Assembly (NCBI GenBank): GCA_030017895.1
Contig: JASEGV010000010.1
Coordinates: 1 to 56,566, forward strand
Direction of reading: 5' to 3'
DNA: 56,566 nt
From: Bacteroidota bacterium
Lineage (GTDB): Bacteria; Bacteroidota; Ignavibacteria; UBA10030; BY39
Under the pieces are notes generated by a model, which saw only the letters and a list, made by a program, of their open reading frames with translations, was not told where the DNA came from and did not search any database. Every line of letters starts with the position of its first letter. The first letter of the stretch is position 1. Position numbers and translations under genes: made by a program. Shown piece after piece: positions 44,785 to 53,980 of the stretch.

Positions 44785-45402
44785 ATGTTGACAAAAAAAA
44801 CTGTAGAAGAATTTCTAAATGAGCTAGCCTCAAACTCGCCTGCACCCGGAGGTGGAAGTGTTGCGGCATTAGCCGGCGCACTCGGTTCGGCACTCACTGC
44901 TATGGTCTGCAACCTAACAATTGGCAAAAAGAAATATGCCGATGTTGAGGAAGAGATAAAAAAGGTTTTAGAAAAAATAGAACCGCTCCTTAAGCAGTTT
45001 ACTGAATTGATTGATAAAGATACGCAAGCTTTCAACAAAGTGATGGAAGCATACAGCTTACCGAAAGAGAGCGATGCACAAAAGGCCATTCGCAGCGCAG
45101 CAATACAATCAGCGACAAAAGAGGCAACGCTTGTACCTCTCGAAGTTATGAAGCACTGCGTCGATGCACTTGCCTTAGCTAAGATAGTTGCAGAAAAAGG
45201 TAACACAAACTCTATCAGCGATGCCGGCGTAGCTGCCTTGATGCTTCAAGCCGCAACCGAAGGTGCCGCTCTGAATGCAAAAATAAATCTTGCCGGTATT
45301 AATGATATTGAATTTGTAGGATGGAAATCGGAAGAAGTAGAATCAGTGTTGAAAACATGTAATAAGTTGAGAAGCGAAATAATGGAGATAGTGAATCAGT
45401 GA
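44785..45402 (+). CDS. fchA: Formimidoyltetrahydrofolate cyclodeaminase
   Basis: 205 residues, an all-helical FTCD_C-type protein (NSPAPGGGSVAALAGALGSALTAMV, KDTQAFNKVMEAY). It turns 5-formimino-tetrahydrofolate into 5,10-methenyl-tetrahydrofolate and ammonia, completing the one-carbon branch of histidine breakdown with FtcD. It is the last gene of the hutI-ftcD-fchA run. The sequence directly after it is the trkH fragment. Confidence 0.9.
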   Translation: MLTKKTVEEFLNELASNSPAPGGGSVAALAGALGSALTAMVCNLTIGKKKYADVEEEIKKVLEKIEPLLKQFTELIDKDTQAFNKVMEAYSLPKESDAQKAIRSAAIQSATKEATLVPLEVMKHCVDALALAKIVAEKGNTNSISDAGVAALMLQAATEGAALNAKINLAGINDIEFVGWKSEEVESVLKTCNKLRSEIMEIVNQ

Positions 45403-45433
45403 AAATCCGTGTACTCCGCATCATCAGTGTGCT

Positions 45434-45770
45434 ATTACACTTTCCAAAACGACCTTGTAAATATCACCATTATCGTAAACAGTTCAAGTCTGCCTAATAA
45501 CATATCGGCTGACAGAACCCATTTAGCTAAATCGGGAATTGAAGAATAGTTTCCCATCGGTCCAACTATATACAAACCGGGACCAACGCCGCCCATGCAA
45601 GCAGCCACACCGTTCAGCCCTGACACAATGTCAACTCATTTAATAACATATATGTGAACCGAACCATGTGAGTAGTCAGATACAAAAAAAGAACGATGTA
45701 ATATCCGAGAGGACTTCCGCTTCCGCAGTTTTCATATTAATATTTTATCTGAATAATCGCATCGCGTAGT
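45434..45770 (-). pseudogene. 3' fragment of a trkH gene (partial duplication)
   Basis: It starts exactly at a trkH stop codon and aligns to 49406-49740 of the intact trkH. The first ~180 bases (the protein C-terminus, GGVGPGL... to RSFWKV) differ at only about 4 positions. Further upstream in the gene the match falls to roughly 70% and contains indels. With the intact gene it brackets the chitinase-like gene as direct repeats. It could be the relic of a third tandem trkH or a duplication made when the chitinase-like gene entered. It explains part of the 662-base gap; the remainder is the chitinase gene's upstream region. Confidence 0.82.
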
Positions 45771-45863
45771 TGCATTTGATGCAAATCATAAATTCCGAAG
45801 TTGTTTGGCACACCTGAAAAATTTCCAATCTTTTAATTTTAAAAAATAAAACTCTCCATTTTG

Positions 45864-45891
45864 CTACAATTATGGTGTTTTGTAATTGTAG
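45864..45891 (+). promoter_or_regulatory. Dyad upstream of the sigma-54 promoter, candidate activator site
   Basis: CTACAATTA-N10-TAATTGTAG, perfect 9 bp arms, about 100 bases upstream of the -24 element at 45993. That is the usual distance for NtrC-type enhancer sites. Two such regulators are encoded in this window. Confidence 0.55.
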
Positions 45892-45992
45892 TTTCTACAA
45901 TGTTCGCGAAATATTTTCCATTTAGATATAAGTATTTATAAAAAATTTTCTGAAATCTGTATAATAACACCATTTTGAAGTTTGATGTGACG

Positions 45993-46007
45993 TGGCACAA
46001 CCATTGC
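45993..46007 (+). promoter_or_regulatory. Sigma-54 (-24/-12) promoter of the chitinase-like gene
   Basis: TGGCACAACCATTGC fits the TGGCAC-N5-TTGC consensus with exact spacing. The ATG at 46065 is 57 bases downstream. No comparable sigma-70 boxes are seen in this stretch. Confidence 0.65.
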
Positions 46008-46064
46008 CGTTTTATTTAAAAAATACTAAATGTCTAAAACAAATAAAAAAGGATTAAGAATTAA

Positions 46065-49000
46065 ATGAAAAACGTTAAAAAATTATGTGCGGTCATAGCA
46101 GTTAGCATGATCTTAATTTGTACTTTTTCACTTGCTATTTATGCTCAAAATTCAAATATATGGGTATCGGGATACGTTGCATCGTGGACACTGCATATGG
46201 GATCGGGAACTGACGGTAATTATGGGAATATGCCATATCAGGCGCTTGACCTTGATGCAATGACGCATGTAATAATGTTCGCTGCGTCGATTCAATCAGA
46301 CGGTAGTATAGTTTATAATAATATGGTTTCTTCACGCCGTAAACCATTTAACGATTATGTACATTTTAAAGGGAAACCAATAATTATGTCGGTAGGTGGA
46401 GCGGGGAATACAGCTTTCGCTTCTGCGATAAGTGCTACATACCGAACCAATCTAGTGAAAAATTTGATGTCGTCAATCAGAACGGAGCAATATGACGGTA
46501 TTGATGTAGATATCGAACCCGTGAACGCTTCCGATACGGCGAATATTAAATTATTCATAAAAGAGTTATACGATTCACTGCAGACTCATCATGCCTATTA
46601 CGATGTATCGAAAAAACCATTATTAACTTGTGCAATTTATAATTATGAAAAAATGTGGGCTGGTTTAAGCCCTTATTTCGACCAGATAAACTTAATGAGC
46701 TACGATTTCTTTGGAACGTGGTTTGGAAAGAGTTGGCATAATAATGCACCGACAAGCGCCCCTACCGATGTCGATATATATAATTCTCCTATGACAACAG
46801 TACAATCGAAAATGCAGCGATATCTTAATGCGGGAATGCCGGCGAGTAAGTTTGGTGTCGGAGTAGATTTTAATGGTTATGTTTGGCAAGGTGGTTTATT
46901 AGCAGATGGTTCAGGGAACGGAATTACTGCCCCTCGCCAGAGATGGTCAACGGCTCCTACAATGGTTGGCGGAAAAGAAACTCAATATTATGCTTTACGA
47001 AAAAAATATATTGATACAGCTGCAACATCATATCATTATGATAATATCTGCAAAGTACCATATATCGGCATAGATAATCCGGGGAATACAAACGATCTTT
47101 ATATCACTTACCAAGATTCTTCAACAGTAACAGAAATTATCAATCTTGCAAGAACGAATAAACTTGGTGGCGTTATTATATGGGAAGTAGGTGGCGGCTA
47201 TCTTGGCACAACCGAATTTCCCGCGGCACAATACCCAACCTTACTCAGAGATCCACTATTGAGAGCTGTTAAACAAGCTGTTGGCGGAACAATAACCTCA
47301 CCATCGGTTACCCTCCCATCAGTTCCAACTCTACAGTCTCCAATTAATGCTTCTACGGCAGTTATTATAAATCCTACACTTCAATGGAACACTAGCGCGG
47401 GCGCAAATACTTATCACATACAAGTAGCCACGTCTTCCTCATTCGTTACTTATATCGCAAATGATTCTCTTCATTCATCGACCTCTAAACAAATAGCGGA
47501 TTTAGAATATCGGTCATCGTATTTCTGGCGTGTGCGTGCCCGTAACAATGTTGGTTACAGCGGTTGGTCTTCAGTTTGGAGTTTTACCACAGACAGTCTT
47601 CAAATTATTTCTGTAGCCGATAATATACTATACGACGATGCCTTAAAATCACCATGGATGAATGCTTCGTGGAGTTCAACAATTGATTTTTCAAATGCTG
47701 AACAAGTTTCGGAGGGGATGTTCGCAATGAAAGCTGTCCAAACAGGTTGGGGTGCGCTGCGATTCAGAAGCGGGTCGTGGAGTGTTCCTGTGCCAGTACA
47801 GTTATCCCAAAACCAGAAATTGCAATTTAAAGTTTTCAGTACTACCAGTGGCTTGTCTTTAAGAGTTAACTTCTCCAACGATGCTGCCCAAACTTTTCCA
47901 GCGCGTATTGTTTCTCCAACAGTCGGTAATTGGGTTGTCGTGTCTATACCTACTGATTCTTTAAATCCGAACAGCCAAGTAGTTCACAATTTAGTGATAC
48001 AAAATAATAGCGGCAATACTGTTACTTTTTATATAGACGCATTAGGTATATCAGCCGCTGAGAGCCCAGCTATTACACTGGCCAAAACTACATTAGTATC
48101 GCCCGTTCATAATTCAATAGAACAACCCACCAGTTTACCTCTGCAGTGGAATGCAGTGCAAAATGCACTACAGTATCAATTACAGGTCGCTAAAGATAGT
48201 ATGTTCACTCTAAAAGTCGTGGATGATTCAGTTATCAGTGCCACAGTATATCAATTATCCGGACTTTTAAGCAACACTACTTATTTTTGGAGAGTCCGGG
48301 CGAAATCTAACACTGCGATAGGACAATATTCAGACGTTTCCAAATTTAAAACTATGTTATTGTACATTCATGTATCCTTAGATAAGAAATCAATTGACTT
48401 TGGAAAGGTTGTAGTCGGAAAATCAAAACGCGACTCTATTCTAGTAACAAACTCTGGAAATATTTTAGCTAATATCTCTCATGTTTTAGTCTCGAGCACG
48501 GAGTACTCAATTACTCCACAAAATTTTGAATTGGCTCCGGGTATTCAGAAAAAAGTTTACGTTACTTTTAGTCCAACTAAGAAAGTAACCGTCAACTCAA
48601 AAGTACTGCTACTTTGCGAAAGTTTAAATTATACTGATACTGTTGCAGTAACCGGCAGAGGAGTAAGTACTCCAAAGATAGTTCTTAATCCCGCTTCAAT
48701 TGCTTTGCCAATCATACCCGAGGGAAGCTCGGTAGTGGATAGCTTCAAGGTGTATAATATAGGTGAAGTTGAAACGAACATCATAAATGTACAATCAACG
48801 AATGCTGATTTTGCAGTATATCCAACTTCTGCAACGATAGCTGCGATGGACAGTCAATATTTCTTCGTAACAATATCTTCGGAAGGCAATGAAAGTAAAG
48901 ATGGCTATATCATACTTCAGAATGACGCCACGATATTAACCGATTCGATGTATGTGAGTGTTCAATCAGCATTGGGTGTTGGCTCAGAGGAATTCCCTAA

Positions 49001-49262
49001 AGAATTTACTCTAAAACAAAATTATCCCAATCCTTTTAATCCCGTAACTACAATTAGTTTCCAGGTTCCAGTTAATCAGTACATGACTCTAAAAGTATAT
49101 GACTTACTCGGACAAGAAATAGCCACGTTAGTGGACGGATTCAAAGCAGCGGGCAGCTATGAAGTTCAATGGAATGCTGACAGCCAGCCCAGCGGTACAT
49201 ACTTCTACAGGCTAACTGCTGGTTCGTTCACATCTGTGAAGAAGCTGCTTCTCTTACGCTAA
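46065..49262 (+). CDS. Secreted GH18 chitinase-like protein with type IX sorting domain
   Basis: 1065 residues. A signal peptide is followed by a GH18 barrel (~30-400) with the catalytic motif DGIDVDIE; the acid is Glu151. Next come two FN3-like domains (~415-510, ~700-790) around a CBM-like segment, then two HYDIN/ASPM-type beta domains (SIDFGKVVVGKSKRDSILV). The C-terminal sorting domain is textbook (NYPNPFNPVTTISFQVP, VYDLLGQEIATLVDG, PSGTYFYRLTAG). It should be exported by the type IX system (porU/porV in this window) and cut beta-1,4-N-acetylglucosamine polymers or related glycans. A sigma-54 promoter lies upstream. Confidence 0.92.
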   Translation: MKNVKKLCAVIAVSMILICTFSLAIYAQNSNIWVSGYVASWTLHMGSGTDGNYGNMPYQALDLDAMTHVIMFAASIQSDGSIVYNNMVSSRRKPFNDYVHFKGKPIIMSVGGAGNTAFASAISATYRTNLVKNLMSSIRTEQYDGIDVDIEPVNASDTANIKLFIKELYDSLQTHHAYYDVSKKPLLTCAIYNYEKMWAGLSPYFDQINLMSYDFFGTWFGKSWHNNAPTSAPTDVDIYNSPMTTVQSKMQRYLNAGMPASKFGVGVDFNGYVWQGGLLADGSGNGITAPRQRWSTAPTMVGGKETQYYALRKKYIDTAATSYHYDNICKVPYIGIDNPGNTNDLYITYQDSSTVTEIINLARTNKLGGVIIWEVGGGYLGTTEFPAAQYPTLLRDPLLRAVKQAVGGTITSPSVTLPSVPTLQSPINASTAVIINPTLQWNTSAGANTYHIQVATSSSFVTYIANDSLHSSTSKQIADLEYRSSYFWRVRARNNVGYSGWSSVWSFTTDSLQIISVADNILYDDALKSPWMNASWSSTIDFSNAEQVSEGMFAMKAVQTGWGALRFRSGSWSVPVPVQLSQNQKLQFKVFSTTSGLSLRVNFSNDAAQTFPARIVSPTVGNWVVVSIPTDSLNPNSQVVHNLVIQNNSGNTVTFYIDALGISAAESPAITLAKTTLVSPVHNSIEQPTSLPLQWNAVQNALQYQLQVAKDSMFTLKVVDDSVISATVYQLSGLLSNTTYFWRVRAKSNTAIGQYSDVSKFKTMLLYIHVSLDKKSIDFGKVVVGKSKRDSILVTNSGNILANISHVLVSSTEYSITPQNFELAPGIQKKVYVTFSPTKKVTVNSKVLLLCESLNYTDTVAVTGRGVSTPKIVLNPASIALPIIPEGSSVVDSFKVYNIGEVETNIINVQSTNADFAVYPTSATIAAMDSQYFFVTISSEGNESKDGYIILQNDATILTDSMYVSVQSALGVGSEEFPKEFTLKQNYPNPFNPVTTISFQVPVNQYMTLKVYDLLGQEIATLVDGFKAAGSYEVQWNADSQPSGTYFYRLTAGSFTSVKKLLLLR

Positions 49263-49277
49263 GGCACGCTTTGCGAA

Positions 49278-49306
49278 ACGTAGAACGTTTCAAAAACGTT
49301 TTACGT
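49278..49306. repeat. Hairpin after the chitinase-like gene
   Basis: Arms ACGTAGAACGTTT and AAACGTTTTACGT (12 of 13 pairs) with a 3-base loop. First of three hairpins in 124 bases between convergent genes. Confidence 0.55.
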
Positions 49307-49312
49307 GAAGTT

Positions 49313-49329
49313 TATCAGAACATCTGATA
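49313..49329. repeat. Second hairpin after the chitinase-like gene
   Basis: TATCAGA ACA TCTGATA, a perfect 7 bp stem without a T-run. Confidence 0.5.
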
Positions 49330-49364
49330 GGCGAGCAAGAGTTCGGAATTTTGATATCTCTGTG

Positions 49365-49401
49365 AAAAAAGCTGGTGCCTGTTTTAGGTACCAGCTTTTT
49401 T
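49365..49401. terminator. Bidirectional rho-independent terminator
   Basis: The stem AAAAAAGCTGGTGCCT / AGGTACCAGCTTTTTT has 15 of 16 pairs and a 5-base loop. The T-runs on both strands let it end both the chitinase-like gene (plus) and the trk genes (minus), which converge here. Confidence 0.88.
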
Positions 49402-49405
49402 ATTT

Positions 49406-50854
49406 TTACACTTTCCAAAACGACCTTGTAAATATCACCATTATCGTAAACAGTTCAAGTCTGCCTAATAACATATCGGCTGACAGAACCCATTTAGTTA
49501 AATCGGGTAATGAAGAATAGTTTCCCATCGGTCCAACTATATTCAAACCGGGACCAACGCCGCCCATGCAAGCAGCCACACCGCTCAATGCTGAAACAAG
49601 GTCAACGCCCGTAATTACAATGATTAGAACTGAAACAACGTAAGTAGTCAGATACAAAACAAAGAACGAAGCAATAACCGAGAGAACTTCAGGTTCGACA
49701 GTACGTTTATTAAATTTAATGGGGACGATTGCGTCTGGATGGAGAATTCGTTTTACTTCGGCAAATGTGTTGCGCAGCAGCAGCAAAATTCTCACGCTTT
49801 TTATGGCGCCTGTAGTTGAGCCGGCGCACCCACCCGGAAACATAACTAATACAATTACTAATTGTGCCGCCGATGCCCAAAGAGCAAAATCGGCATTTGC
49901 AAATCCGGTACAACTCGATGCCGATGTAACATTGAAGAACGAAAACCGGAATGCATCTAAAAAACCGTATCCCGGCTGAGTGAACAAATTTACTAGCGTA
50001 ACAAAAACAACGGCACCGCCTAACCACAAGATATAAAATTTGAATTCGCTGTTTCTAAAATAATTCAACACATCGCCACGCAAAGCAGCGAAGTGCAAGC
50101 TGAAATTGACAGCCGATAGAAACATAAAAATTCCGATTACATAATCGATGTAAGCTGAATTAAAAAAAGCGACGCTTGTATTCTTAGTAGAAAAACCTCC
50201 GGTTGCAACAGTTCCTATTGAATGGCACAAGGCATCGAAGAGGGACATCCCACCAAATAACAAAAGAACGGTTTCAAGAAAGGTTAATAAAACATAAACA
50301 CCCCATAATAAACGGGCGGTCTCGGCTATGCGCGGAGCGAGTTTATCCTTTGTAGGTCCGGCTGCCTCAGCTTTATATAGCTGCATACCGGCTACTCCTA
50401 ACAACGGAAGTATCGCTAACGACAAAACAATAATTCCCATCCCTCCAATCCAATGGGTCATACTTCTCCAAAACAAAACACCGTGCGGAAGTGCTTCGAC
50501 ATCGGTCAATATCGAAGCACCGGTAGTAGTGAAACCAGAAATTGTTTCAAAAAAAGCATCGGTATAATTTGTGATCGAGCCGGAGAGAATAAACGGGAGT
50601 GATCCAAAGAGAGAGATAGCAACCCAGCCGAGCGAAGCTATCATAAAGCCCTCGCGAGGACCGAGTTCTTGTTTGTCGTCCTTGAACAGTCGCCAGGTTA
50701 CAAAACCGATACTTACTGAAATTCCGGAAGAAATCAGCAGAGGAACAATATCATCATCACCATAATAAATTGAGAAGGGAATGCCCAACAGCATAGCAGC
50801 TCCCGAACATCCCACAAGAAAACCCAATACGGATAATATTGCTCTGAAATTCAT
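49406..50854 (-). CDS. trkH: Trk-type K+ channel subunit TrkH, copy 1
   Basis: 482 residues, a multi-helix potassium channel subunit. The four selectivity-filter loops are visible: GFTTTGASI, GTVATGGFSTKN, SSCTGFANAD and MGGVGPGL. It works with the TrkA gate protein encoded upstream in the same run. It is a clear paralogue of the next gene (about the same length, shared WIGGMGIIVLSLAILP and QLYKAEA blocks), probably an old tandem duplication. A 3' fragment of this copy is repeated at 45434-45770. A terminator follows the stop. Confidence 0.93.
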   Translation of the reverse strand: MNFRAILSVLGFLVGCSGAAMLLGIPFSIYYGDDDIVPLLISSGISVSIGFVTWRLFKDDKQELGPREGFMIASLGWVAISLFGSLPFILSGSITNYTDAFFETISGFTTTGASILTDVEALPHGVLFWRSMTHWIGGMGIIVLSLAILPLLGVAGMQLYKAEAAGPTKDKLAPRIAETARLLWGVYVLLTFLETVLLLFGGMSLFDALCHSIGTVATGGFSTKNTSVAFFNSAYIDYVIGIFMFLSAVNFSLHFAALRGDVLNYFRNSEFKFYILWLGGAVVFVTLVNLFTQPGYGFLDAFRFSFFNVTSASSCTGFANADFALWASAAQLVIVLVMFPGGCAGSTTGAIKSVRILLLLRNTFAEVKRILHPDAIVPIKFNKRTVEPEVLSVIASFFVLYLTTYVVSVLIIVITGVDLVSALSGVAACMGGVGPGLNIVGPMGNYSSLPDLTKWVLSADMLLGRLELFTIMVIFTRSFWKV

Positions 50855-50923
50855 TCTATTAAATTAGTTATTGGTTGTGAAGCTAATGAACTAAAACAAG
50901 AAACACGAAACTAATAACCATAA

Positions 50924-52372
50924 TTACGCCCGCCAATAAACACGTGTAAAAATAACTAACACTGTGAAAAGCTCGAGCCTGCCGATTATCATACAAATGC
51001 TTAACACCCATTTCCCGAGAATTGGTATGTGTGCATAATTTGCAACAGGTCCAACCTCGCCAAGACCGGGACCGATGTTCCCTAAACTTGCAATCACCGC
51101 ACCCATTGCGGTAACCTTATCTAAACCTAATGTAGTCATAATTATTGTTCCCACTACAAACGTAACCATAAACAAGACGAAGAAAGCTAATATGTTGCTG
51201 ATTATTTCGGTGGAAACAGCTCTACCGTTGAATCGCACAGGAACAATAGCTTTCGGGTGAAGAAGTTTTCGAAATTCAGCGGCGCCGTTACGGAGTAATA
51301 TAAGTATGCGCATAACTTTTATACCGCCGGCTGTTGAGCCCGCCGAACCTCCAATAAACATCAGTAAGAATAATATAAATTGAATTGCTATGGGCCAATG
51401 AATATAATTGGCTGTTGCAAAACCTGTGGTGGTTAAGATTGATACAACTTGAAAGGAAGCATAGCGGATCGAATCGAATACAGATGAATAATTTCCGTGA
51501 ATGAAAAGAATTGCCGAAGCCAAACCGATTGCTAAAAAAGTTAAAGTCAGATAAAATAGAAACTCGCTGTTTTTGAAATAACTTTTAACATTGCCGTTAA
51601 CAGCTCGGTAGTGAAGAGCAAAGTTGACTCCGGCAGCAAGCATAAAAATTGTAACGACGATATCGATGTATGCGGAATTGTAATGTGCGATGCTTGCATT
51701 CTTTGTTGAGAATCCGCCGGTAGCCATGGTTGTAAATGAGTGTGTTAGGGCATCAAACAAATTCATTCCGCCTATCATCAACAAAAAAACCTGTAAAAAA
51801 GTGAAGAGGATATAAACCGACCACAAAGCTTTTGCAGTTTCGCCGATTCTTGGTTTGAGTTTATCGACCGTAGGACCGGGCGCTTCGGCTTTATAAAGCT
51901 GCATTCCTCCGATTCCTAATATTGGCAAAATGGCTAACGATAAAACAATGATCCCCATACCGCCAATCCATTGAGTCATACTGCGCCAGAAGAGAATACC
52001 GTGCGGATGTTTTTCGATATCTGTCATAATCGAAGCGCCTGTGGTTGTAAAACCGGATGCTGTTTCAAAAAACGCATCGGTAAACGAAGGGATGCTGCCG
52101 TGAATCATGAACGGTAGCGAACCGAACAAGCTCATTGCCACCCATCCGAAAGTTACTATCGCAAAACCATCGCGGACTTTCAAATCGCTTGAATGCTTTC
52201 TAAACAGAAGCCATACAGCGGCGCCCGTAATCAGACAAATCCCCGATGAAATAAGAAAAGCGGGTATATCATCGCCAGAATAATAAAGCGAAAAAGGGAT
52301 GGCAAGAAGCATAAAAACTCCCACAACAAAAACCAAAAATCCTAAAATTGAAATTACACCCTTGAAGTTCAT
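50924..52372 (-). CDS. trkH: Trk-type K+ channel subunit TrkH, copy 2
   Basis: 482 residues with the same layout as copy 1. Filter loops: GFTTTGASI, TMATGGFSTKN, TTTGFATAN and LGNIGPGL. It lies 9 bases after trkA, so these two are the core of the operon; copy 1 follows after a 69-base gap. The two copies differ in the third and fourth filter loops, so they may differ in ion preference or affinity, or may assemble as a mixed dimer. Confidence 0.93.
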   Translation of the reverse strand: MNFKGVISILGFLVFVVGVFMLLAIPFSLYYSGDDIPAFLISSGICLITGAAVWLLFRKHSSDLKVRDGFAIVTFGWVAMSLFGSLPFMIHGSIPSFTDAFFETASGFTTTGASIMTDIEKHPHGILFWRSMTQWIGGMGIIVLSLAILPILGIGGMQLYKAEAPGPTVDKLKPRIGETAKALWSVYILFTFLQVFLLMIGGMNLFDALTHSFTTMATGGFSTKNASIAHYNSAYIDIVVTIFMLAAGVNFALHYRAVNGNVKSYFKNSEFLFYLTLTFLAIGLASAILFIHGNYSSVFDSIRYASFQVVSILTTTGFATANYIHWPIAIQFILFLLMFIGGSAGSTAGGIKVMRILILLRNGAAEFRKLLHPKAIVPVRFNGRAVSTEIISNILAFFVLFMVTFVVGTIIMTTLGLDKVTAMGAVIASLGNIGPGLGEVGPVANYAHIPILGKWVLSICMIIGRLELFTVLVIFTRVYWRA

Positions 52373-52381
52373 AATTAGTTT

Positions 52382-53725
52382 TTATTTGCTGAAAAATTTT
52401 TCTAAATCCGGAATTGAACGCGGCAACGTAAACACTACAACCCTGTCGTTCGGATTTATTTTTGTTGCACCAACCGGTATCAACACATCGTTCTCACGGA
52501 TAACACAACCGACTATTGCACCTTGCGGAAAGTTCACCTCTTTCAAAGTTTTTTTAGTAATGTCGGAACCCTTTTTAGCGAGCAATTCAATTACTTCGGC
52601 GTCAACGCCGTGCAATGTTGCAACAGAAAGAATTTCTCCTTTGCGAATAAATTTTAAAATGATCTGAGCTGCCGAAAGTTTTTTATTCACCGCCACATCA
52701 AGTCCGATTGTTCCAGCTAACGTAACGTAATCGGTGTTTTCAACTAAAGCAATAGTTTTCGAAACTCCTAAATGTTTAGCCATCAAACAGGATATGATAT
52801 TGGTTTCTTCGTCTTCCGACACCGCGATGAAAACATCCATATCCATTATACCTTCCTTAGCTAACAAGTCGATGTCCGAACCTTCGCCTTGTATTACAAG
52901 CGCCTTACGAAGCCGGTCGGCGAGTTCTATCGAACGTTCTTTATTCGATTCAACGATTTTAACATTTATACTGTCTTCTAATGATTCAGCTACTTGGCTA
53001 CCAATTTTTCCGCCACCTAAAATCATCACATTTTTTACTTCTTCGCTTTCTTTGCCGGCAAGCCGAAGCATCTCTTTTACATATTCGGTTTTACACACAG
53101 CAAAAACCTGATCGTTCTTTTTGAACACATCGTCGCCCGTCGGAATGATGGTGCGCGCGCCCCGGCTTATTGCTACTACTCTGAACACAAGCTCCGTGTA
53201 GTCGGATACTATCTCGCGCATCTTCTTATTAATTAACGGACTATTACCATCGAGCCGAAGCCCAATTATCTGAATTCTTCCTTCGCCAAATTCAAGCACA
53301 TCGGTAGCAGTCGAGCGTTTTACAAGTCGCACCACTTCGTCGGCAGTTACAGCTTCGGGATTGATAGTAAGACTGATTCCAAGTTGTTCCGGTTTTATAA
53401 GAGCATCGAGCGAGTTAAATTCGGGGTTGCTAACGCGGGCAATTGTTCGTTTTGTGCCTAATTTATTCGCTATCTGGCAGGCAAGCATATTTATTTCGTC
53501 GTAAGGCGACACGGCTACTAACAAATCGGCATTTTGTGCCCCCGATTGCGAAAGAAGATTTGGACTTATCCCGCTCCCTTCAACAGCCAATACATCTAAA
53601 TTTTCGTTTACTCGCCCCACGCGTTCTTCATCACTATCTATCACTACGATATCGTGATGTTCCTGTGATAGGATTTTGGCAAGATGAAAACCTACCTCGC
53701 CTGCACCAACTATAATTATCTTCAA
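52382..53725 (-). CDS. trkA: TrkA, NAD/ATP-gated regulator of the Trk K+ channel
   Basis: 447 residues with two tandem RCK units. Each has a Rossmann fold (start IIIVGAGEVGFHLAKIL and the second NVMILGGGKIGSQVAESL) followed by a TrkA-C domain. This double form is the standard bacterial TrkA. It binds the cytoplasmic face of TrkH and opens it according to bound nucleotide. It heads a trkA-trkH-trkH run on the minus strand. Confidence 0.95.
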   Translation of the reverse strand: MKIIIVGAGEVGFHLAKILSQEHHDIVVIDSDEERVGRVNENLDVLAVEGSGISPNLLSQSGAQNADLLVAVSPYDEINMLACQIANKLGTKRTIARVSNPEFNSLDALIKPEQLGISLTINPEAVTADEVVRLVKRSTATDVLEFGEGRIQIIGLRLDGNSPLINKKMREIVSDYTELVFRVVAISRGARTIIPTGDDVFKKNDQVFAVCKTEYVKEMLRLAGKESEEVKNVMILGGGKIGSQVAESLEDSINVKIVESNKERSIELADRLRKALVIQGEGSDIDLLAKEGIMDMDVFIAVSEDEETNIISCLMAKHLGVSKTIALVENTDYVTLAGTIGLDVAVNKKLSAAQIILKFIRKGEILSVATLHGVDAEVIELLAKKGSDITKKTLKEVNFPQGAIVGCVIRENDVLIPVGATKINPNDRVVVFTLPRSIPDLEKFFSK

Positions 53726-53980
53726 ATTTTAAAACTTTTCCAATGTTTTACATAAATTTCGCATTCAATTTCCCTAATTTTTTGATAAAACGCAAATTGG
53801 GTGTTTGTATTTTCTTCCCGTTTTCACTAACTTAGTTCAGCTTAAGTGGTCTTAATAAAGAAACGACGAGATTGTAGAAAACGTGTATGAGTATGCTTTC
53901 TTTCCGGTTTTTGGGGGCGAGGTGGAGTTTTGATGAGTGCATCGGAGGTCTGAAGCTGATTCGAACAATTGGAAAATAAA

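Noticed and set aside
45806-45821. A second TGGCAC sequence as another sigma-54 promoter
   Set aside because: There is no TTGC at the -12 position; the A-rich sequence there does not fit.
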